Shown: piece by piece, positions 1 to 7,601 of the stretch | Numbering within the stretch: the stretch's first letter is position 1 | Layout: each line of letters begins with the position of its first letter | NCBI GenBank assembly: GCA_004357005.1 | Contig: SMWH01000124.1 | Location: forward strand, 1 to 13,354 | Source of the DNA: Gammaproteobacteria bacterium | GTDB lineage: Bacteria > Pseudomonadota > Gammaproteobacteria > SMWH01 | Reading direction: 5' to 3' | Length of the DNA stretch: 13,354 nt | Made by a program: the position numbers and the translations under genes | Notes under the pieces: model-generated | What the model was told of the DNA's origin: nothing | The model's input: the letters and a program-made list of their open reading frames with translations, nothing else | The model's database searches: none

Positions 1-939
1 ATCCTCATGCTTGCGGCGCTGACAGCTTGCCAGGCCCCGCATGAAGACCCGCGCGCGGGATGGGACGACATCATCGCCGACAGCTTCGGCTTCGATGACA
101 ACACGCCCGCGTCCATCTCCCTGGACGAACTGGCCCAGGGTTGCTCCAAAATCGATTGCATTCCCGCCATCGACGAGCCGAAGTTCGTGAGCGTGGACGA
201 AGCGGATTTCATCGCCGATGAGGATCTGATTCTCGCCGTGACGCATAACGGCGACACCCGCGCCTACGCCGCTAATATCCTCAACTCCCACGAAATCGTG
301 AACGACGTCATCGGGGGCAAACCCATCGCCGTCACCTGGTGCCCATTGTGCGGATCCGGCACTGCCTTCGAACGCACCCTCGGCGACCAGGTTGTGGAGT
401 TCGGGGTTTCCGGCTTGTTGCACGAAAGCGATCTGGTGATGTACGACCGGGACACCCGCAGCCTGTGGTCCCAGATCATCGCGACTGCCATCGTGGGCCC
501 GCTCACCGGGGCCACGCTGAAATCCGTACCGGTGACTCTCACCGAGTGGGGTAGGTGGAAAACGGCACACCCGGACGCGCGGGTACTGTCAACGGATACG
601 GGACACGACAAGGACTACAGCCACAACCGTTACGCAGACTACCAGGCATCCGATGGCGTCAAGTTCCCGGTGTCACAACTGGACAAGCGGTTGCACGCGA
701 AGAAGGTCGTGTTCGGGATCAGTGTGGGCGGCGCGGATGTGGCCTATACGGAAGACTACCTGCGTGACGTGGGTTCACTCACCGCCGAGATCAACGGAAT
801 CCAGATCCGGGTAACGATCCATGAGGATGGTTCGGTGACCGCCACGAACACCAGTACCGGTAAAGAACTCGTTCCGGTGCGGCTGTTCTGGTTCGCCTGG
901 TACACCTTTCACCCGGACTCGCTGCTGATCACGGGCTGA
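1..939 (+). CDS. DUF3179 domain-containing probable lipoprotein (5'-partial)
   Basis: The frame is open to the window edge. The first ATG is at 7, but the true start probably lies upstream: residues 5-8 after that ATG (LTAC) look like a lipobox, and only seven residues precede the Cys, too few for a full lipoprotein signal peptide. The body matches the DUF3179 family as I know it: a region around residues 60-110 (PKFVSVDEADFI, then AVTHNGDTRAYA), followed by a WCPLCGSGTAF motif with a C-x2-C pair at residues 112/115, a LLHESDLVMYDR segment, and a late NRYADYQ segment. The biochemical function of the family is not known to me; the conserved Cys pair hints at metal or cofactor binding or a redox role, which is inference. 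A lipoprotein would sit in the periplasm, attached to a membrane. The last 31 nt overlap, in opposite orientation, the end of the tesA-like gene. Family call is confident, function is open. Confidence 0.85.
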   Translation: MLMLAALTACQAPHEDPRAGWDDIIADSFGFDDNTPASISLDELAQGCSKIDCIPAIDEPKFVSVDEADFIADEDLILAVTHNGDTRAYAANILNSHEIVNDVIGGKPIAVTWCPLCGSGTAFERTLGDQVVEFGVSGLLHESDLVMYDRDTRSLWSQIIATAIVGPLTGATLKSVPVTLTEWGRWKTAHPDARVLSTDTGHDKDYSHNRYADYQASDGVKFPVSQLDKRLHAKKVVFGISVGGADVAYTEDYLRDVGSLTAEINGIQIRVTIHEDGSVTATNTSTGKELVPVRLFWFAWYTFHPDSLLITG

Positions 940-1583
940 TTCGGGGGTTGATCAGGAAGCTGATCGGGGGGCTGTTCTTCGAGCAGGGGCGCGAGCACTT
1001 CCCACACATTGTCCAGCATGATGGGTTGAGCCTCGACGGTGGGATGGATTCCATCGCTCTGGAAGAAGTCCAACTGTTCAGCAAAACCCTCCAACAGAAA
1101 CGGCACCAGATTAACGTCGTCGCGGTTAGCCACGTTCGCGAACACGTGGTTGAATTCCTGTGTGTAGGCGGCGCCATAATTGACCGGTATCTGAATGCCC
1201 ACCAGCACGAACCGCGCGCCGGCCGAGCTTGCCATGTCCGCCATCGCGACGAGATTCCGGGCGAAGATGCTCGACGGGTAACCACGCAATCCGTCGTTTG
1301 CCCCCAGTTCCACGACGACGATGGCCGGGTTGTGCCGCTCGAGCAACCCGGCAAAACGGGTGACACCGCCCTGGCTGGTTTCTCCGCCGATGCTGGCGTT
1401 GACCACCCGGTACTTGTGACCCTGTGTCCTGATACGCTGGTCCAGTAGATTGACCCAGCCCCGATCCACGGGGATTCCATAGGCTGCGCTGAGACTGTCG
1501 CCGAGCACGATCAACACGCGCTCTTCCGCGTGTACGGCAGAACCCAGCATCAGCGCCAGGAAGACAAGAAAACGAGTCAGCAT
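909..1583 (-). CDS. tesA: TesA-like periplasmic SGNH/GDSL esterase (arylesterase / lysophospholipase / thioesterase I)
   Basis: This is a 224-residue SGNH hydrolase. Residues 1-19 form a signal peptide ending AVHA, with likely cleavage before Glu20, placing it in the periplasm. Block I is LGDSLSAAYG (nucleophile Ser30); the oxyanion glycine lies in NASIGGETSQGG (about 66); block III is GAND (Asn97); the Asp-His pair is in SDGIHP (Asp177, His180). The family hydrolyses acyl-thioesters, lysophospholipids and aryl esters. The ATG at 1583 was chosen because the signal peptide follows it; a longer frame upstream only runs antisense through the ABC gene. It lies divergent to ybbA, as in E. coli. 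It is somewhat longer than E. coli TesA because of a C-terminal tail rich in Pro, Gln and Asp with PPDQ, LPDQ and PPNQ repeats. No clear ribosome binding site is visible upstream of the start. Confidence 0.93.
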   Translation of the reverse strand: MLTRFLVFLALMLGSAVHAEERVLIVLGDSLSAAYGIPVDRGWVNLLDQRIRTQGHKYRVVNASIGGETSQGGVTRFAGLLERHNPAIVVVELGANDGLRGYPSSIFARNLVAMADMASSAGARFVLVGIQIPVNYGAAYTQEFNHVFANVANRDDVNLVPFLLEGFAEQLDFFQSDGIHPTVEAQPIMLDNVWEVLAPLLEEQPPDQLPDQPPNQPVISSESG

Positions 1584-2292
1584 GTCACAGTCACAAATCG
1601 TACTCAGCGCCCGGAACCTTAGCAGAGAGATCGAGGGCCCGGGAGGAACGCTTTCAATTCTGTCCGATGTGAACTTCGAGGTAGCGCGGGGCGAATCCGT
1701 CGCCATCGTCGGTGCGTCGGGTTCAGGCAAGACCACGCTTCTGGGGCTGCTCGCGGGACTGGATCTGCCCACCGCGGGGCAGGTGTTCCTGGAAGACGAG
1801 GAACTGACCCGGCTGGACGAAGATGGTCGCGCCAGGGTGCGGGCCCAATCCGTAGGTTTCGTATTTCAGCAGTTCCACCTGATGCCGGCGCTGACGGCGT
1901 TGGAAAACGTCATGCTTCCCGTGGAACTGGCGGAGGAACCGCAGGCACGGGCGCGCGCCCAGGAGATCCTCCGCAGGGTCGGTCTGGCGGAACGCATGGA
2001 CCACTACCCACGACAGCTTTCCGGCGGAGAGCAGCAACGGGTCGCCATCGCCCGGGCTTTCGCCACCGATCCGAGTGTGCTGTTCGCCGATGAGCCTACG
2101 GGCAACCTGGACAGCCGTACCGGGGAACAGATCGCGGAGTTGTTGTTCGAACTTAACGAGCAACAGGGTACGACCCTCGTGCTCGTTACCCACGACCACA
2201 CTCTGGCGCAGCACTGTGACCGGGTGCTGGCGCTGGAATACGGACAGCTGGTGAGCCGTTCCGGCAGCGTGGAAACCTACGCCGGCACCTGA
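1582..2292 (+). CDS. ybbA: ABC transporter ATP-binding protein, YbbA type
   Basis: A 236-residue ABC ATPase of the LolD/MacB/YbbA group. Walker A is GASGSGKT (residues 44-51), the Q-loop glutamine is at about 96 (VFQQF), the signature is LSGGEQQR (146-153), Walker B is VLFADE (166-171) followed by PTGNLD, and the H-loop histidine is at 204 (VTHD). All catalytic elements are intact. It should energise the FtsX-type permease encoded 4 nt downstream. The divergent tesA neighbour and downstream ybbP homologue reproduce the E. coli locus, supporting the YbbA name over LolD. The physiological substrate of YbbA-YbbP is not firmly established; links to membrane lipids or lipoproteins are inference. 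The ATG at 1582 overlaps the tesA ATG on the other strand, and only weak Shine-Dalgarno-like sequence (AACGAG, 1571-1576) precedes it. Confidence 0.93.
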   Translation: MSQSQIVLSARNLSREIEGPGGTLSILSDVNFEVARGESVAIVGASGSGKTTLLGLLAGLDLPTAGQVFLEDEELTRLDEDGRARVRAQSVGFVFQQFHLMPALTALENVMLPVELAEEPQARARAQEILRRVGLAERMDHYPRQLSGGEQQRVAIARAFATDPSVLFADEPTGNLDSRTGEQIAELLFELNEQQGTTLVLVTHDHTLAQHCDRVLALEYGQLVSRSGSVETYAGT

Positions 2293-2296
2293 ATCA

Positions 2297-4783
2297 ATGC
2301 AGACTCTGCGTTTTGCCATACGCCAGCTTCGCCGGGAGTGGTCCGCGGGGGAACTGCGGGCGATGAGCGGCGCCATTCTCATTGCTACCGCAGCGCTGGT
2401 CGCCGTCAACGCCTTCAGCGATCGCATGCAGCGCGCGCTCGAACGTAATGCGAGTGAACTCCTGGGTGCCGACATCGTGGTCGTCGGTTCCGGACCGCCA
2501 CCCGGGGATTGGCTCGCACGAGCGCAAACCGAAGGCATTCGAACCGCACGCACCGTGCAGTTCCCGTCCGTCATCATCACAGGCGAGGTCACGCAACTGG
2601 TTGGCGTCAAGGCGGTCAGCAACGATTACCCCCTGCGCGGCGAGCTGCGCATCGCCGATGCGCCTTACGCCGAAGACCGGGCCACGGACCAGATCCCGGC
2701 ACCGGGTACCGTGTGGCTGGACCCGCGCGCGCTGGGCACGCTGGGGCTTGAGGTGGGTGACACGGTACAACTCGGTGAGGCCAGTTTCCTCATCAGCCAG
2801 GTACTGAGTTACGAGCCGGATCGCGGGGGCGGGTTCATCACCCTGGCGCCACGGCTGATGATGCACATGGATGACCTGAAAACCGCGGCGCTTCTCGGCC
2901 CCGGCAGCCGGGTCAGACACCGGCTATTGCTGGCGGCGGGCGAAAACGAACTGGATGCCTTTGTGGACTGGTTGCGCCCGCAACTGGAACGGGGACAGGA
3001 ACTGCAAACCGTGCGCGGCGCGCAACGGGAAATTTCTTCTGCACTCGATGATGCGAATCGCTATCTGGGCCTGGCAGCCCTGACCGCCGTCATCCTGGGC
3101 GGAATCGCCATGGCCATCGCCGCTCACCGTTTTGCGCTTCGGCACAGGGACGCGGTGGCAATTCTGCGTTGTCTGGGCGCCTCCCAGTGGACCGCCACGG
3201 GCGTTTACACACTCGAGGTTCTCATGCTGGGTCTGATCGCCGCCGTCGCTGGCAGCGGTCTCGGCTATCTGGCCCAGGAAGTACTCGCGCGATTGTTGAC
3301 GGACATGGTGCCCGCGGACCTGCCCGCGCCGGGATGGATGCCGGGACTGGTGGGTATCGCGGCCGGCGTCGTCACGCTTGGGGGTTTCGTATTGCCGCCT
3401 TTGCTGCGCCTGCGCCATACCCCGCCGGTGCGGGTGCTCAACCGCACGCTCGGGGCCGCGCCACGATCCGGCATGCTTTCTTATCTGGCGGCGATTGCCG
3501 CAGTCATCGCGCTGTCAGGCTGGATTGTGCGTGACGCCGTGCTGGTCGCTTATGTTTTTGGCGGTGTCATTGCCACCGCGCTGATTCTGAGTCTGGGGTC
3601 ATGGCTGCTGATCCGCCTGCTGCGACCCCTGACAAAGCGGGTTGGCGTGTCATGGCGCTTCGGCCTGGCCAGCATCGTTCGCCGGGCCGGCGGCAGCACC
3701 ATCCAGGTGGCTGGATTGGGTCTGGGGTTGCTGATGATCTTCCTGCTGGCCGTGGTCCGAAACGACCTGCTGGATGGATGGCGACGCACGCTGCCACCCG
3801 ACGCGCCAAACTTTTTCGTCATCAACATACAACCGGATCAGGTGGATGGAGTGCGCGACTGGCTGGCCGACCGCGGACTGGAAAGCACCGCTATTTATCC
3901 CATGAGCCGGGGTCGCATCACCCATATCAACGACGCGGAACCGGACACTGATGACTATCCTGCGGGCTGGGCCCGGAGACGCCTGGAAGGTGAGACCAAC
4001 CTGTCCTGGGCCGAAACTTTGCCGGCGGCTAACCGAATCATCGAAGGTGAGTGGTGGGAAGCAGACACGAACACCACACAGATTTCGCTCGCCCGGGGAT
4101 TCGCCGAGCCACTGCGCCTGAAGCTCGGTGACAAGCTGCGCCTTGCCATCGCCGATCAGGTTTTTTCCGGCGAGGTCACCAGCATTCGCGAAGTGGACTG
4201 GGATTCCTTCCAGGTCAATTTCGCCATCCTGCTGTCAGTCACCGACATCGAACAGGCACCACGCACTTATGTGACGAGTTTCCATCTGGATCGCAGCGAC
4301 TCCCCCAACCTGGCGGGACTGGCACGTGCCTTTCCTGGCATCGCCATCTTCGATATCGACGTGTTCCTCGATCGGGTTCGAGACATTATCGATCGGGTCA
4401 GCCGTGCCGTGGAATTCGTTTTTCTGTTCACGCTGCTGGCAGGCTTGCTGGTGATGTACGCCACGCTCCAAAGTACCCGGGATGAACGCAGCTTCGAAAC
4501 CGCCGTATTGAAAACGCTTGGCGCCTCACGGGCACGGTTACGCATGGGGTTTCTCGGTGAATTCGCGACCTTGGGTTTTCTGGCCGGCCTGTTGGCGGCG
4601 TTGGCCGCTACCGGCATCGGCTGGATACTCGCCACCCGGGTTTATGATATCCCTTTCAGCTTCAGCCCCGAACTGTGGGTGCTCGGTCCGCTGGCCGGCA
4701 GCATCGGCGTGGCGCTGGCAGCCCTGCTGGGCGGGCGTGCCGTTCTGGAGAGCACGCCCCTCGCGACGCTTCGCCGTCACTAA
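2297..4783 (+). CDS. ybbP: FtsX/MacB-type ABC transporter permease, YbbP type
   Basis: A large inner-membrane permease of 828 residues, close to the roughly 800 residues of E. coli YbbP. The layout is that of a duplicated FtsX unit: an N-terminal membrane helix (about residues 24-44), a periplasmic domain, a first core of helices (about 256-280, 300-325, 345-370) with the cytoplasmic ILRCLGAS coupling segment, further helices at about 390-440 and 470-490, a second periplasmic domain, then helices at about 700-725, 750-780 and 795-820. The second core repeats the coupling motif as VLKTLGAS, a visible sign of the internal duplication. It starts 4 nt after the ybbA stop, so co-transcription is nearly certain. 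It should work with YbbA as an exporter or mechanotransmitter rather than an importer; its substrate is unknown. Helix borders are estimates by eye. Confidence 0.92.
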   Translation: MQTLRFAIRQLRREWSAGELRAMSGAILIATAALVAVNAFSDRMQRALERNASELLGADIVVVGSGPPPGDWLARAQTEGIRTARTVQFPSVIITGEVTQLVGVKAVSNDYPLRGELRIADAPYAEDRATDQIPAPGTVWLDPRALGTLGLEVGDTVQLGEASFLISQVLSYEPDRGGGFITLAPRLMMHMDDLKTAALLGPGSRVRHRLLLAAGENELDAFVDWLRPQLERGQELQTVRGAQREISSALDDANRYLGLAALTAVILGGIAMAIAAHRFALRHRDAVAILRCLGASQWTATGVYTLEVLMLGLIAAVAGSGLGYLAQEVLARLLTDMVPADLPAPGWMPGLVGIAAGVVTLGGFVLPPLLRLRHTPPVRVLNRTLGAAPRSGMLSYLAAIAAVIALSGWIVRDAVLVAYVFGGVIATALILSLGSWLLIRLLRPLTKRVGVSWRFGLASIVRRAGGSTIQVAGLGLGLLMIFLLAVVRNDLLDGWRRTLPPDAPNFFVINIQPDQVDGVRDWLADRGLESTAIYPMSRGRITHINDAEPDTDDYPAGWARRRLEGETNLSWAETLPAANRIIEGEWWEADTNTTQISLARGFAEPLRLKLGDKLRLAIADQVFSGEVTSIREVDWDSFQVNFAILLSVTDIEQAPRTYVTSFHLDRSDSPNLAGLARAFPGIAIFDIDVFLDRVRDIIDRVSRAVEFVFLFTLLAGLLVMYATLQSTRDERSFETAVLKTLGASRARLRMGFLGEFATLGFLAGLLAALAATGIGWILATRVYDIPFSFSPELWVLGPLAGSIGVALAALLGGRAVLESTPLATLRRH

Positions 4784-4803
4784 CAAAAACGAACCTGTCC
4801 CGT

Positions 4804-5328
4804 TTAAAGGGTTGTTTCGATGAGATCCCGGAGTCTTTCGAAATCCTCGTCCTGCCGCTGTTGCATGTGACCTTTGAACAGTGGTAACAGCGAACGCATG
4901 TACCAGGTCTTGCCCTTCAGCCTGCTGCTGAGCTCTATACGGGTGCCGCCCGCGCCATCCGAGAAGAAACGCGTGTGTGAACCCACCCGCACATCATCGC
5001 TTTCCAACACCGAACCGAAATGCCTCAGGGCTTCGTAGTCGGTCACTTCCTGGATCATCTCGATCTCTTCACCGCCTTCGCCTTCGAACACGAGACGCCG
5101 GCGGCTGCCCACTTGAAGCGGCCCGCCGCTGATGTTTTCGATGCTGATGAAGTCCGTGAGCCACTCGCCCATGCGCGACTCATCCGTATAGACGGCGAAG
5201 GCCTGATCCACCGGCGCGTTGACGTCGATGGAGGAATTGAATTCCACCTCCGGGACGAAAAACCCGATGAGGACAAACGCGAGGCCCAGCCCCAGCAGGA
5301 GCGAGACGATCAGCCTGACCGCTTTCAC
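4804..5328 (-). CDS. SRPBCC-fold protein with N-terminal membrane anchor
   Basis: A 174-residue protein beginning with a hydrophobic segment (about residues 5-27), most likely an uncleaved membrane anchor, followed by an SRPBCC / polyketide-cyclase-like ligand-binding domain. Typical features are the opening strand and helix (SSIDVNAPVDQAFAVYTD), a WLTDF segment after the first helices, central strands with EGEGGEEIEMIQEV, and a long C-terminal helix (LLPLFKGHMQQRQDEDFERL). The fold binds hydrophobic ligands or lipids; no ligand can be named here. The start is GTG at 5328, supported by a purine-rich GGCGGAG a few bases upstream and by the 9-nt gap after the stop of the SYLF gene, so it is probably translated from the same mRNA. 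Its end faces the ybbP end across 20 bp. Fold call is good; biological role is unknown. Confidence 0.82.
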   Translation of the reverse strand: MKAVRLIVSLLLGLGLAFVLIGFFVPEVEFNSSIDVNAPVDQAFAVYTDESRMGEWLTDFISIENISGGPLQVGSRRRLVFEGEGGEEIEMIQEVTDYEALRHFGSVLESDDVRVGSHTRFFSDGAGGTRIELSSRLKGKTWYMRSLLPLFKGHMQQRQDEDFERLRDLIETTL

Positions 5329-5337
5329 GGCTCCGCC

Positions 5338-5898
5338 CTAGTCGAGGGGTTCGAAAGACAGTTTCTGTCCGCCGATGGACGCCTCGTACATGAGACCACC
5401 CTTGGCCATGGTGAATATGGCAACGCCCTTTTCGTAGTTGGCATCCGCCGCAGCCCGCGCGGTCACAGCCACTGCGGAGGCCTGGGCCGCAAATTCAAGG
5501 TTGCCACCCTTGAAATGATTGAGATCGTTTTCGGTCTCGAAAAACACGATCTCACTGTAGGCCTGCCCGCCCAGCTGGAAACCGATGGTGACCTGGGTGA
5601 TTCTCGACTTGCCCAGCAGGTCGCCGGCGGCATTATAGACCACACCCGAACCGGTCGCGGCGCCGATGCCGACGGCGCCTTTAGCCACCGTCGGGTAAAC
5701 AACCCAACCGACCGCTTCGTCAAAAAATACCTGCAAGGTCGAGTCCTTTTCCTTGAACGCCTGGATGGCTTCGTTCGAGTGCTCGATGAGTGACTGTTCC
5801 TTGCGCGGATCCCAGCCGAAAGCATTGCCGGACACGGTCAAAACAAAAAGCGCGATGATCGTCAGAAAAACCGTTGGAACAACGGATTTACGATTCAT
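5338..5898 (-). CDS. Secreted lipid-binding SYLF / YSC84-domain protein
   Basis: A 186-residue protein with a signal peptide (Arg/Lys near the start, hydrophobic stretch to about residue 24, cleavage probably near SGNA) followed by one SYLF (YSC84, DUF500) domain across the rest. Family features seen are the helical start with FKEKDSTLQVFFDEAVGWVV, the glycine-rich KGAVGIGAATGSG turn, GFQLGGQAYSEIVFF, the F-x-GGNLEF segment with a following Ala-rich stretch, and the KGGLMYEASIGGQKL end. Eukaryotic members bind phosphoinositides; bacterial members are secreted or periplasmic and poorly understood. The start is supported by AGGGGG at 5905-5910 with 6-nt spacing. It lies 24 nt after pntB and 9 nt before the SRPBCC gene, so it probably belongs to the transhydrogenase mRNA but has its own strong ribosome binding site. 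Confidence 0.9.
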   Translation of the reverse strand: MNRKSVVPTVFLTIIALFVLTVSGNAFGWDPRKEQSLIEHSNEAIQAFKEKDSTLQVFFDEAVGWVVYPTVAKGAVGIGAATGSGVVYNAAGDLLGKSRITQVTIGFQLGGQAYSEIVFFETENDLNHFKGGNLEFAAQASAVAVTARAAADANYEKGVAIFTMAKGGLMYEASIGGQKLSFEPLD

Positions 5899-5904
5899 AA
5901 GATA

Positions 5905-5910
5905 CCCCCT
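5905..5910 (-). promoter_or_regulatory. Strong ribosome binding site of the SYLF gene
   Basis: On the minus strand AGGGGG stands 6 nt before the ATG at 5898. It is the clearest Shine-Dalgarno sequence in the pnt cluster and fixes the start of the signal peptide. It suggests that the SYLF protein can be made at a rate independent of the subunits upstream. Confidence 0.7.
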
Positions 5911-5922
5911 GGGGTTACTTGA

Positions 5923-7287
5923 CTAAAGTTGCTTCACCTGCTGCAGCAGTTCGCCAGCCATGACTTGGCCGTCGCCGTAGAGCATACGCGTATTGTCAGC
6001 CAGGAACAGGGCGTTATCGATGCCGGCGAAACCGCGCCCCTGCCCGCGTTTGATCACAATCACATTGTGGGATTCTTCCGCGTCCAGCACCGGCATGCCG
6101 TAGATGGGGCTGGAGGGATCGGTCTTGGCTACCGGGTTGACCACGTCGTTGGCGCCGATCACCAGGGACACATCCGCGGTCTTGAATTCGGCGTTGATCT
6201 CGTCCAGATCGTAGATCAGGTCGTAGGGCACGCCGGCCTCGGCCAGCAGCACGTTCATGTGGCCCGGCATCCGCCCGGCCACCGGGTGGATCGCGAACTT
6301 CACTTTAACCCCGCGATCCAGCAACTGCCGCGTGAGTTCCCACACCTTGTGCTGGGCCTGGGCCACGGCCATGCCATAACCCGGCACGATGATCACCTTG
6401 TCGGCATAGGCCATCATTACCGCCGCGTCGGCGGCATCGATGGGCTTCATCTCCCCTTCCAACGCCGCCCCACCGCCGGTGGCGCCGAAACCACTGAACA
6501 GCACGTTGCCCAGGGAACGGTTCATGGCCCTCGCCATCAACTGCGTCAGCAAGGTACCCGCCGCACCCACCACGGTGCCGGCGATGATCATGGCTTCGTT
6601 CTGGAGCACGAAACCCTCGAAGGCGACGGCGAGACCGGTGAGGGCGTTGTACAGGGAGATCACCACCGGCATGTCCGCGCCCCCGATGGGCAGGGTCATG
6701 AGAATGCCGACGGCGAAAGCCAGCCCGAAAAAGATCGCGATGTTAGTGGGCGTCAGGTCCACGAACAGATAAGCGCCAGCTGCCACGGTGGCGATGAACA
6801 CCAGCGCATTGAACAATTGCTGTCCGGGGAAAATGTACTGCCTGTCTGCCCAGCCCTGCAGCTTGGTAAAGGCGATCAGGCTGCCGCTGAAGGAAACCGT
6901 CCCGATCAGACCGCCCAGGATCGCCAGCGTCATGTGAATGGTGTCGTGGCCGCCGCCCAGCAGCACCACGGCACCGATGGCGCCGGCGGAACCGCCGCCC
7001 ATGCCGTTGTAGAGCGCCACCATCTGGGGCATTCCCGTCATGGGGACACGTTTGCCGGATACCCATGCAATGATCCCACCGATGGCAATCGCCACGATGA
7101 TCAGCGGGTAATTGCTCATGCCCGGCCACGCGAAGGTGACCAGGGTGGCGATCAGCATGCCCACGCCGGCCCAGAGAATGCCGCCGCGCGCCGTGACCGG
7201 CGAACTCATGCGCTTGAGTCCGACGATAAACAGCACTGCAACCAGGAAATAACTGGCTCTGACCAGCAGTTCGGAGTACTCCGCCAT
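5923..7287 (-). CDS. pntB: NAD(P) transhydrogenase subunit beta (PntB)
   Basis: A 454-residue integral membrane subunit, close to the usual length of about 460. Residues 1-260 are a run of membrane helices forming part of the proton channel (domain II). Residues from about 280 form the cytoplasmic NADP(H)-binding domain III, with the family signatures GYGMAVAQAQ (303-312), AGRMPGHMNVLLAEA (337-351), IGAND (377-381) and KRGQGRGFAGIDN (413-425). The enzyme couples inward proton movement to hydride transfer from NADH to NADP+, supplying NADPH. Its ATG overlaps the pntAB stop by one base (TGATG), so translation is probably coupled. Where E. coli PntB has the channel histidine after LL/LY (HSFVG), this protein has Asn94 (YNGMGG); see the separate finding. 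Very secure identification. Confidence 0.97.
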   Translation of the reverse strand: MAEYSELLVRASYFLVAVLFIVGLKRMSSPVTARGGILWAGVGMLIATLVTFAWPGMSNYPLIIVAIAIGGIIAWVSGKRVPMTGMPQMVALYNGMGGGSAGAIGAVVLLGGGHDTIHMTLAILGGLIGTVSFSGSLIAFTKLQGWADRQYIFPGQQLFNALVFIATVAAGAYLFVDLTPTNIAIFFGLAFAVGILMTLPIGGADMPVVISLYNALTGLAVAFEGFVLQNEAMIIAGTVVGAAGTLLTQLMARAMNRSLGNVLFSGFGATGGGAALEGEMKPIDAADAAVMMAYADKVIIVPGYGMAVAQAQHKVWELTRQLLDRGVKVKFAIHPVAGRMPGHMNVLLAEAGVPYDLIYDLDEINAEFKTADVSLVIGANDVVNPVAKTDPSSPIYGMPVLDAEESHNVIVIKRGQGRGFAGIDNALFLADNTRMLYGDGQVMAGELLQQVKQL

Positions 7288-7598
7288 CAGGCGCTCTCCT
7301 CGCCCTTGCTCTGGCTCTTACCCTTGCTGGACTTGAACATCTCGAGCATGCGCTCGGTGACCACGTAACCGCCTACCGCGTTACCGGCCCCCAGCACGAC
7401 CGCGACGAAGCCGATGATCTGTTCCACAAGATTATCGGCCTCACCCAGCGCCACCATGGCGCCCACCAGTACGATGCCGTGTATGAAATTGGAGCCGGAC
7501 ATCAAGGGCGTGTGGAGGATCGTCGGCACCCGCCCGATAATCTCGTAGCCCGTAAAGGCCGCGAGCATGAAAATGTACAGTGCTACAAAACCTTCCAT
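7287..7598 (-). CDS. pntAB: NAD(P) transhydrogenase subunit alpha part 2 (PntAB)
   Basis: A 103-residue membrane protein corresponding to the C-terminal membrane part of E. coli PntA, encoded separately as in Rhodospirillum rubrum. Three or four hydrophobic helices are visible: residues about 3-22, 38-52 and 58-85, the last containing VVLGAGNAVGGYVVTERM. The segment between helices holds PLMSGSNFIHG with His40, a position that in the Thermus thermophilus enzyme has been linked to proton transfer. The C-terminal 15 residues are charged and probably cytoplasmic. The start lies 3 nt after the pntAA stop, and the stop overlaps the pntB start, so the three genes form one tightly packed unit. Confidence 0.96.
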   Translation of the reverse strand: MEGFVALYIFMLAAFTGYEIIGRVPTILHTPLMSGSNFIHGIVLVGAMVALGEADNLVEQIIGFVAVVLGAGNAVGGYVVTERMLEMFKSSKGKSQSKGEESA

Positions 7599-7601
7599 CG
7601 C

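Noticed and set aside
1584..1772. 63-codon upstream extension of the tesA frame
   Set aside because: It would precede a good signal peptide and run antisense through ybbA up to its Walker A region; the ATG at 1583 is better.
4784..4830. CCC-GTTTAAA-GGG inverted repeat with nearby T-rich sequence as a terminator between ybbP and the SRPBCC gene
   Set aside because: The stem has only three GC pairs and the T tract is distant or interrupted; it does not meet the usual form of a rho-independent terminator.
5020..5793. 257-codon plus-strand frame across the SRPBCC and SYLF genes
   Set aside because: It covers two real genes in antisense and shows no domain or ribosome binding site.
5929..7368. 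479-codon open frame on the plus strand opposite pntB
   Set aside because: It is antisense to a highly conserved gene, its product is rich in His, Gly, Asp and Gln with no recognisable domain, and long open antisense frames are expected in GC-rich codon-biased DNA.
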